Made by a program: the position numbers and the translations under genes. From positions 1-12,135 of the forward strand of contig JAOUFA010000071.1 in NCBI GenBank assembly GCA_029858545.1: 12,135 nucleotides of DNA, written 5' to 3'. This document shows, in pieces, positions 7,078 to 12,135 of this stretch. The first letter of the stretch is position 1; each line of letters begins with the position of its first letter. Below the pieces are notes generated by a model. It was given only the letters and a program-made list of their open reading frames with translations, was not told the origin of the DNA and made no database searches. This DNA comes from Betaproteobacteria bacterium. GTDB lineage: Bacteria > Pseudomonadota > Gammaproteobacteria > Burkholderiales > SG8-39.

Positions 7078-7854
7078 ATGAGCGTCAAACAACTGTTCGA
7101 TCTCGGCGGCCGTGTGGCGATCGTCACCGGCGGCTCGCGCGGCCTGGGACTGCAAATCGCCGAGGCGCTGGGCGAAATGGGCGCGCGCGTCGCGCTCACC
7201 GCGCGCAAGAAAAATGAACTCGACGAAGCCGTCGCGCATCTCGCGAAGCAAGGCATCGAGGCGAGTGCATGGGCCTGCGACATCGGCAAGCGCGAGACGA
7301 TCGTGCCGGTGGCCGAGGCGATCCTCGCGCGCTACGGCAAGGTCGATGTCCTGGTGAACAACGCCGGCACCACCTGGGGCGCACCGGCCGAAGACCACCC
7401 GCTCGAGGCCTGGGACAAACTGGTCAACGTCAACCTCACCGGCCCGTTCGTGCTCACGCAATACGTCGCCAAGCACGCGATGATCCCGGCGAAGTACGGA
7501 CGCATCGTCAACGTCGCGTCGATCGCAGGCCTGATGGGGCAGGACACACGCATCGTGCGCACCATCGCCTACAACGCGACCAAGGGCGCGATGGTGAACT
7601 TCACCCGCGCGCTCGCGGCCGAGTGGGGCGCGCACGGCATCACCGTGAACGCCATCTGCCCGGGCTTCTTCCCCTCGAAGATGACCAAGGGAACGCTCGA
7701 GACCACCGGCGAGTTGATCCGCGACTGGACGCCGACCAAGCGCCTCGGCGGCGACGAGGACCTGAAGGGCCTTGCCGTGCTGCTCGCCTCGGATGCCTCG
7801 CGCCACATCACCGGTCAGGCGATCGCGGTCGACGGTGGGGCGACGGTCATCTAA
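7078..7854 (+). CDS. SDR family NAD(P)-dependent oxidoreductase
   Basis: A 258-residue classical short-chain dehydrogenase. The cofactor motif TGGSRGLG is at 17-24, NNAG at 94-97, and the catalytic set is Asn119, Ser148, Tyr165 and Lys169 (YNATK). The C-terminal 'HITGQAIAVDGG' is the usual dimer-region signature. Arg21 in the glycine-rich loop and Arg43 after the second strand, with no aspartate there, suggest NADP(H). The closest subfamily style is FabG/gluconate 5-dehydrogenase-like; the substrate, perhaps a 3-oxoacyl or other keto compound, cannot be fixed. GAAGGG lies 7 bases before the ATG at 7078. An ATG at 7071 is in another frame. A thioesterase gene follows after 85 bases on the same strand, and the pair may act on acyl-CoA intermediates, which is inference from context. 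Confidence 0.93.
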   Translation: MSVKQLFDLGGRVAIVTGGSRGLGLQIAEALGEMGARVALTARKKNELDEAVAHLAKQGIEASAWACDIGKRETIVPVAEAILARYGKVDVLVNNAGTTWGAPAEDHPLEAWDKLVNVNLTGPFVLTQYVAKHAMIPAKYGRIVNVASIAGLMGQDTRIVRTIAYNATKGAMVNFTRALAAEWGAHGITVNAICPGFFPSKMTKGTLETTGELIRDWTPTKRLGGDEDLKGLAVLLASDASRHITGQAIAVDGGATVI

Positions 7855-7939
7855 CGAAGGCGCCGGGTCCGTCGCGACGTCCGCATTGCCCAGGCGCGAT
7901 GGTTTTGCATTTCTGCTTCTTTCGCGGGAACGACACTCC

Positions 7940-8368
7940 GTGACCACCGCCAAGCACCCGGTTATCGACGTCGCCTTCGTGCGCGACTACCAGCAGCGCA
8001 TCCCCTTCGTCTCGCACCTGGGCATCGTCACCGACGCGCTCGGCGAGGGATCGGCGCGATTGTCGCTGCCGGTCGCGCCGCATCTGGTCAACAGCTTCGG
8101 CAGCGTGCACGGCGGAGTCATCATGTCGCTGCTCGACGTGGCGCTGTGCACCGCGGCGCGCACGCTGCATCCCGATGCGGCCGGCGTGATGACCATCGAC
8201 ATGAGCACCTCGTTCACCGCCGCGGGCGGCGGCACGCACCTGCTCGCGGAAGCGCGTGTGCTGAAGAACGGCCGCAGCATGATCTTCGTCGAAGGCGAGG
8301 CGAGAAACGCGGATGGCGAGCTGGTCGCGAAGGCGATCGGCACGGTGCGGGCGCGGCGCAAGGACTGA
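7940..8368 (+). CDS. PaaI-type hotdog-fold acyl-CoA thioesterase
   Basis: A 142-residue single-domain hotdog protein, the usual length for the PaaI/YdiI group. The diagnostic HGGVIMSLLD segment (57-66) carries His57, Gly58, Gly59 and the likely catalytic Asp66, with Asn51 in 'HLVNSFGSVHGG' before it. The rest matches the fold: 'MTIDMSTSFTA' forms the central strand, and the protein ends with a strand and a basic tail. Such enzymes hydrolyse acyl-CoA or aryl-CoA thioesters as tetramers in the cytosol. The start is set at GTG 7940, which gives the family length; GGGAA lies about 9 bases upstream and is only a moderate ribosome binding site. Reading further upstream in frame gives non-family sequence overlapping the SDR gene. 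It probably shares a transcript with the SDR gene. The exact thioester substrate is unknown. Confidence 0.88.
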   Translation: MTTAKHPVIDVAFVRDYQQRIPFVSHLGIVTDALGEGSARLSLPVAPHLVNSFGSVHGGVIMSLLDVALCTAARTLHPDAAGVMTIDMSTSFTAAGGGTHLLAEARVLKNGRSMIFVEGEARNADGELVAKAIGTVRARRKD

Positions 8369-8404
8369 CCCTACCCCCGGTCTGCTTCGCGGATCGCCGA
8401 AATC

Positions 8405-8433
8405 TTCAGAACGGCGCCAAACAGCGCTATGAT
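8405..8433 (+). promoter_or_regulatory. Candidate sigma70 promoter for the CHASE2 gene
   Basis: TTCAGA (8405-8410) and TATGAT (8428-8433) are 17 bases apart, with four of six and five of six consensus matches. The predicted transcript start near 8440 is about 24 bases before the ATG. This suggests the CHASE2 gene has its own promoter instead of relying on readthrough from the thioesterase. Confidence 0.55.
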
Positions 8434-8463
8434 CCGCGCCGCATCTTCCATCGGGATCCGCGC

Positions 8464-10290
8464 ATGTCACCGACCGACGCCATACAGCAGACGCTTCGAT
8501 TCTTCCTTGTCCCGCTGTCTTCGGCGGCCAGCCGCCTGGGCCGCCACTTCTATCTGGCGCTCGCCGTGCTGCTCGCCGCGGCGGCAGCCTTCGTGCTGCA
8601 GAGCACGCTCGGCCACGGCATGCAGAACAAGGCCTACGATCTGATCATGAAGTACCGGTTGCGCGCGCCGCCGGCCGACCCCCACATCGTGATTCTCGAC
8701 ATCGACGAGCCGGCGCTCGCGGCGATGGCGGGCAAATACGGCCGCTGGCCCTGGCCGCGACAGATCATCGGCGAAACGATCGAGGCACTCGAGGCGCAAA
8801 AACCCCGCGCGATCGTCTTCAACATCACCTTCGCCTACGCCGACGTCTTCAACGCCGCATCCGATCTCGCGCTGCGCGAGGTCGCGGCGCGCCATTCCAA
8901 CGTCTATTTCCCGATCTTCTACACGGGCGACGCGGCCGAGAGCCAGAAGGAACTGCAGCTCGACGAGATACCCGGGGCGACCCGCCTCGATCCGGACGCA
9001 CCCGGCGAGGCAACGCTCCCCGCGGTGGTGCCGTATTTCTTCGATGCGATCCGCGAACCACGGGTCGGGTCCAACAATCTCGTCACCGACGATGACGGCA
9101 TCCTGCGGCGCTACGCGGTCTATGGCGTCGAGTACAGCTGGCGCATCAACTCGCTGTCCGCGGCGGTGGTCGCCGGATTGGGGATCGCGCTTCCCGAGCG
9201 CGAGGACGTGCTGATCAACTGGCGCAGCCTGAAGCACTCGTACCGGCGCGTTTCGTTTCACGATCTCTACTTCGACTTGAAACAGTCGGCCAGGAAGCGC
9301 CCGACGGACGAATTCGCCGGCAAGATCGTCGTCGTCGGTTCGAGTGCTCCGGCGATGTTCGATTTCAAGGCCACACCGGTGTCGCGCAATCACTCCGGCC
9401 TCGACATCCTCGCGGTCGCGATCGACAACCTGAAGAACGGCGACTCGCTCACCACGCTGCCGCCGCTCGTTTCAATCCTGGTCACGATGCTGTCGCTTGC
9501 GCTTCTCGCGGTGGCCTTCGTCTACAACGTCGACACGCGGCTGGTCAACCTGTTGTTCACCGTGGTGCAGGCGAGCTTTCTCGCGGTCTCCTACCTGGTA
9601 TTGAACTTCTCGACCGTATTCGTCGATCTCACGCTGCCCTTCGCGTTCAGTCTCGCTTACTTCACGGTCGCGAAAGCCTACGGCACGATGCTGAACTTCC
9701 GGCGCAGCGGTCACCCGCTCTTTTCGACCATGCTCGAACCCGGCAACGCCTGCCGCGTATTCCTGGTCCAGGCCGATGTATGTGCACGGTCGCCGAACGG
9801 CCGCCTGCGCCTCATCGGCGACCTCAAGAAGCAGTTCGGCGAATCGCACCTGTGCGTGTCCACCCCTTTGCTGCACCGTGGCATCCCGCTGCTGCAGGCG
9901 TTCTTCCGCGACACGCGCCTGTTTTACTGGCTCGTGCCCGAATCGCAAACCCGCGAGGCGCTCGCCGACGTGCTGGCCTGTCTCGAACGGGGCCTGCGCA
10001 GCGTCGACAAGGCGGGGCGCGGTTACTTGCGGCGCGAATCGCGGCTGGCGAGTTTCCGCCTGCACAGCGCGACGGTGTCGGTCGATGAGCAAGGCGGTTG
10101 GCGCGAACACGGCGCCGCGGCGCTTGCCGGACTGTACGCGGCGATGCCCACCGCCGCGACGGGCGAGACGCGTGCGCTGGCGATCCTCGTCTCCGACGAG
10201 TTCATGCGCAGCTGCCGCGAGTGGCCCGAACTGGCGATGCCGCCGCGGCTGGTCGAAGCCGGACTCGGCCACGCCGTCGCAGGAAATTAG
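8464..10290 (+). CDS. CHASE2-domain membrane sensor with an unrecognised C-terminal cytoplasmic domain
   Basis: A 608-residue protein with a standard CHASE2 sensor topology: one TM (about 29-46), an extracytoplasmic domain (about 52-325), three TMs (about 335-353, 360-381, 385-403) and a cytoplasmic C-terminus. CHASE2 signatures are ILDIDEPAL (77-85), GRWPWPRQ (93-100), GKIVVVGSSAP (286-296) and the TP...SGLDILA segment (304-317). An aspartate common in the family before the second core strand is Asn here (VFNITF, 118-123). CHASE2 normally feeds a class III cyclase, histidine kinase, GGDEF or serine/threonine kinase domain. Residues 425-608 show none of their catalytic motifs, only an alternating strand-helix pattern. 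Signal and output are therefore unknown. ATG 8464 has GGGA upstream and a good promoter; reading further upstream in frame gives sequence overlapping the thioesterase gene that is not CHASE2-like. An outer-membrane barrel gene follows. Confidence 0.85.
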   Translation: MSPTDAIQQTLRFFLVPLSSAASRLGRHFYLALAVLLAAAAAFVLQSTLGHGMQNKAYDLIMKYRLRAPPADPHIVILDIDEPALAAMAGKYGRWPWPRQIIGETIEALEAQKPRAIVFNITFAYADVFNAASDLALREVAARHSNVYFPIFYTGDAAESQKELQLDEIPGATRLDPDAPGEATLPAVVPYFFDAIREPRVGSNNLVTDDDGILRRYAVYGVEYSWRINSLSAAVVAGLGIALPEREDVLINWRSLKHSYRRVSFHDLYFDLKQSARKRPTDEFAGKIVVVGSSAPAMFDFKATPVSRNHSGLDILAVAIDNLKNGDSLTTLPPLVSILVTMLSLALLAVAFVYNVDTRLVNLLFTVVQASFLAVSYLVLNFSTVFVDLTLPFAFSLAYFTVAKAYGTMLNFRRSGHPLFSTMLEPGNACRVFLVQADVCARSPNGRLRLIGDLKKQFGESHLCVSTPLLHRGIPLLQAFFRDTRLFYWLVPESQTREALADVLACLERGLRSVDKAGRGYLRRESRLASFRLHSATVSVDEQGGWREHGAAALAGLYAAMPTAATGETRALAILVSDEFMRSCREWPELAMPPRLVEAGLGHAVAGN

Positions 10291-10426
10291 GAGCGCTTCA
10301 CGAAGTCCCGCTATCGGCGTATGCGGCGGAGGTCAGCGCGCCGCGCCAAGAAAACGCCGCGGCAAGCCATTTCGCCTGCCCGATCGAGCGGCGCACTGTC
10401 TTTCGCAGGCGTCGCGCTTGCCGAGG

Positions 10427-10454
10427 TTGCCGAAACGCGCCAAAGCGGCACAAT
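10427..10454 (+). promoter_or_regulatory. Candidate promoter for the outer-membrane barrel gene
   Basis: TTGCCG (10427-10432) and CACAAT (10449-10454) are 16 bases apart in the 242-base gap after the CHASE2 gene. The AT-rich run CACAATATATG stands out in a GC-rich gap. The leader would be about 70 bases. The rest of the gap shows no gene and no clear terminator. Confidence 0.4.
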
Positions 10455-10532
10455 ATATGCCAAGAGGCCGTTCGCGCGATGGCCTTCGCGCCGCGCGCAT
10501 GGCCGACAACGGTTGTACGCAAGAGGCGGCCC

Positions 10533-11858
10533 ATGCACATCCAGGACATTCACGGCTCGGCAGTTTCATCCCGGCTGACACGCGCTTTCAAACCGCGCCC
10601 GGCATTGCGACGGTTTCTCTTCTGGGGTTGCGCACTCTGGTTGACTATTGGTTGCGTCGACGCCAATGCCGAGTTCAACCTGTCGGAACGGCGCAAGGAC
10701 CAGTTCCCGGCCTCACCTGCGCATCTGGTGGTCCCGCTGCCCTACAGCTACCCCGGCATCGGCGAGGGAGTCTTTCTGATGGGCAATTTCTCGAATATCT
10801 TCCAGACCACTACCGACTTCCTCGCCATGTATGTTGCCGGCGATGCCGGGGGCTATATTCTGCAGGCCGACGAGGTGCCGCTCATCGACCGTCGTCTGTA
10901 CCTTCGCCTGTATTACCAGGATATCAACAAGGCGCAGGTCAACCAGTACGACACGCGCGGCATGGAGGGATCGGGCAAGGACGGCTTCAGCCTGCTGGAT
11001 ATCTCGCTGGCCCTGGAACAAACGGCCAATTTGAATCTCACCTTCTATGATCGGCGCCTCAATTTCCATTTAAACCACACCGACAACGAATACAAGATCG
11101 ACGCGATTCGCGACCACAACGGCAATTTGATCACCAAACTGGCCGAGCCTTATCGCGGCAAGGAGTCCAGTACCCGCCTGGGTGTCGCGCTCGATCTGAC
11201 CGACGATTATCTGGATCCGCGCACCGGGCTGCGCTTCGGCATGGATTACCAGAATCAGCCTGCGAGGAAGTCCATTGATCCGGACTTCTACGTGCTGAGT
11301 TATAGCGGTTCGTTGTACCTGCCGCTGTTCGACACCGATACCCTGGTCTTCAATTACTACCAGTCCGACGCCCATGTGACGAGAAGAGGCAATACCGATC
11401 CCACGGCAATTCGCGGCGAACTCGGACTCAACTGCGGCGCCACGGATACCGCGTGTCTGGCCTCTGAACAGAAACTGGTGGATGTCATCATCAATCAGCG
11501 CGCCAACGGCACGGCGGCTTCGCTGGGCGGCAAGGATCGGCTGCGTTCCTACCCGCAGGGCCGCTTCCAAGGCGGGCATAGTGCTTTCTTTGGCGTGGAG
11601 TACCGTTTGAACTTCAAAGACGAGGTCAAGCCCTTCAATTACTTCTTCTGGAAGGACGTGCGCACCGGCCTGCAGGTGGCTTTGTTTGCCGAGGCCGGCA
11701 GCGTGTCCGAAACGGCCGGTCAGCTGTGGCGTGAGTCCCGCTACACCTATGGCGCCGGGCTGCGTCTGGTCGCCGCCTCGGGAGCGGTGTATCGCGCCGA
11801 CCTGGCGACCGGTAACGAGGGCAGTGAGCTGACCGTCTTCTTCGCTTATCCGTGGTAG
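10533..11858 (+). CDS. Omp85/D15 surface-antigen-like outer-membrane beta-barrel without POTRA domains
   Basis: A 441-residue protein. A basic N-region and a hydrophobic run (about 28-42) followed by VDANA-E suggest signal peptidase I cleavage near Ala46; Cys41 is not in a good lipobox. The rest is barrel-like: alternating aromatic strands, 'LDLTDDYLDPRTGLRFG' (220-236) as in the BamA/TamA 'dPtrG' turn, LGGKDRLRSYPQGRF (331-345) at the lid-motif position, LFAEAGS (384-390) like the F.D.G motif, and a terminal aromatic (FFAYPW) typical of BAM substrates. At about 400 mature residues there is no room for POTRA repeats, so it resembles the POTRA-less Omp85 class. The lid motif reads RS where RG is usual. 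Cys301 and Cys308 could pair in an external loop. AAGAGG lies 6 bases before the ATG. GC is visibly lower than in neighbours. Its cargo or role is unknown. Confidence 0.8.
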   Translation: MHIQDIHGSAVSSRLTRAFKPRPALRRFLFWGCALWLTIGCVDANAEFNLSERRKDQFPASPAHLVVPLPYSYPGIGEGVFLMGNFSNIFQTTTDFLAMYVAGDAGGYILQADEVPLIDRRLYLRLYYQDINKAQVNQYDTRGMEGSGKDGFSLLDISLALEQTANLNLTFYDRRLNFHLNHTDNEYKIDAIRDHNGNLITKLAEPYRGKESSTRLGVALDLTDDYLDPRTGLRFGMDYQNQPARKSIDPDFYVLSYSGSLYLPLFDTDTLVFNYYQSDAHVTRRGNTDPTAIRGELGLNCGATDTACLASEQKLVDVIINQRANGTAASLGGKDRLRSYPQGRFQGGHSAFFGVEYRLNFKDEVKPFNYFFWKDVRTGLQVALFAEAGSVSETAGQLWRESRYTYGAGLRLVAASGAVYRADLATGNEGSELTVFFAYPW

Positions 11859-11907
11859 CTGCGCCAACACCAGCATGTCGTCACCGCGCCCCGGTCGATC
11901 GCCGATC

Positions 11908-11935
11908 TGCCCGGCCGGCCGCAGCCGGCCGGGCA
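11908..11935. terminator. Perfect 12-bp hairpin between convergent genes, candidate bidirectional terminator
   Basis: Arm TGCCCGGCCGGC (11908-11919), loop CGCA, and an exactly complementary arm (11924-11935). It lies 49 bases after the barrel gene stop and 20 bases after the stop of the convergent right-edge gene. Neither side has a T-tract, so it is not a classic intrinsic terminator. It may stop polymerase by stem stability or protect both mRNA 3' ends. Confidence 0.6.
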
Positions 11936-11955
11936 CGGGAGCGCCCGGTACGCGA

Positions 11956-12135
11956 TCAGAAGGAGTTCGCGACGTCCAGCGAATCGACGCAGCTTGCTCC
12001 GAAGGACTTCGCGCCGCTAGCTCCGTTCAGGCCTCCCAGACGCCCGTCCGCCGAGGAATTGATCAGGCACGCGATGCCGAAGCCGCCGTTGTTCGTGACC
12101 GTGTTGTTGGGCTGATCCTGCGGGGTGAGGCCCGC
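11956..12135 (-). CDS. C-terminal 59 residues of an unrecognised, probably exported protein (cut by the right edge)
   Basis: The reading frame enters from the right edge and ends at TGA (11956-11958). The visible tail is rich in Gly, Asn, Ser and Ala and has very few charged residues. 'NNTVTNNGGFGIACL' (10-24 of the visible part) has the N.v..N...GI spacing seen in right-handed parallel beta-helix repeats, and two cysteines (23 and 49) could form a disulfide, so an extracytoplasmic protein is plausible. The last residues, 'VDSLDVANSF', do not match a sorting signal I recognise. The evidence for a gene is the low-charge, structured composition and the hairpin placed just after its stop. Family and function are not known. 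Confidence 0.5.
   Translation of the reverse strand, partial: AGLTPQDQPNNTVTNNGGFGIACLINSSADGRLGGLNGASGAKSFGASCVDSLDVANSF

Noticed and set aside
6784..7953. A 389-codon minus-strand frame over the SDR gene.
   Set aside because: It is the antisense of a clear SDR with complete catalytic residues, shows no domain signature, and extends across promoter regions.
10023..10581. Several short open frames in and around the gap between the CHASE2 and barrel genes.
   Set aside because: None has a ribosome binding site with plausible composition, and frames on both strands are equally open, as is usual in GC-rich DNA.
10661..10664. Possible lipoprotein cleavage site (TIGC, Cys41) in the barrel protein.
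   Set aside because: The residues before the cysteine are a poor lipobox, and a better signal peptidase I site (ANA-E) follows; a barrel protein is not expected to be lipidated.
1..12135. Mobile elements, CRISPR arrays, tRNA or rRNA genes.
   Set aside because: No transposase or integrase motifs, spaced direct repeats, or structured RNA gene sequences were seen on either strand.

Overview
The window is GC-rich and almost fully coding. It reads as a chromosomal segment of a Gram-negative proteobacterium, most likely a betaproteobacterium. The grounds are the GC-biased third positions, a periplasmic substrate-binding protein, a CHASE2 membrane protein, an Omp85-type outer-membrane barrel, and an LplT-PlsC fusion of the kind common in that class. 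The taxonomic placement is an inference from protein style. There are ten gene calls, two of them cut by the window edges, and no tRNA, rRNA, CRISPR array, transposase or phage gene was seen.

Layout. 1-421 (minus): start of a family 5 (peptide/nickel-type) ABC transporter substrate-binding protein. 600-1865 (plus): a 12-TM MFS transporter, divergent from it. 1934-4965 (minus): a likely two-gene operon, an LplT-like MFS/PlsC acyltransferase fusion followed by a zinc-dependent alcohol dehydrogenase. 5133-6560 (plus): an NAD-type aldehyde dehydrogenase, divergent from that operon. 6569-6814 (minus): an 81-residue two-TM protein convergent with the aldehyde dehydrogenase. 7078-8368 (plus): an SDR oxidoreductase followed by a PaaI-type hotdog thioesterase. 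8464-10290 (plus): a CHASE2 sensor with an unrecognised C-terminal domain. 10533-11858 (plus): a POTRA-less Omp85/D15-like barrel with visibly lower GC. 11956-12135 (minus): the last 59 residues of an unrecognised, probably exported protein. A perfect 12-bp hairpin lies between the last two.

How the genes may fit together. The central block (acyltransferase/flippase fusion, alcohol dehydrogenase, aldehyde dehydrogenase, SDR, thioesterase) is consistent with lipid turnover and alcohol, aldehyde or acyl-CoA metabolism, but no single pathway can be assigned. The right-hand block (CHASE2 sensor, outer-membrane barrel, possible exported protein) concerns the cell envelope. It holds the least understood material: the output domain of the CHASE2 protein and the function of the barrel. 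No stretch longer than 300 bases lacks a gene. The larger gaps (422-599, 4966-5132, 6815-7077, 10291-10532) hold candidate promoters and ribosome binding sites.
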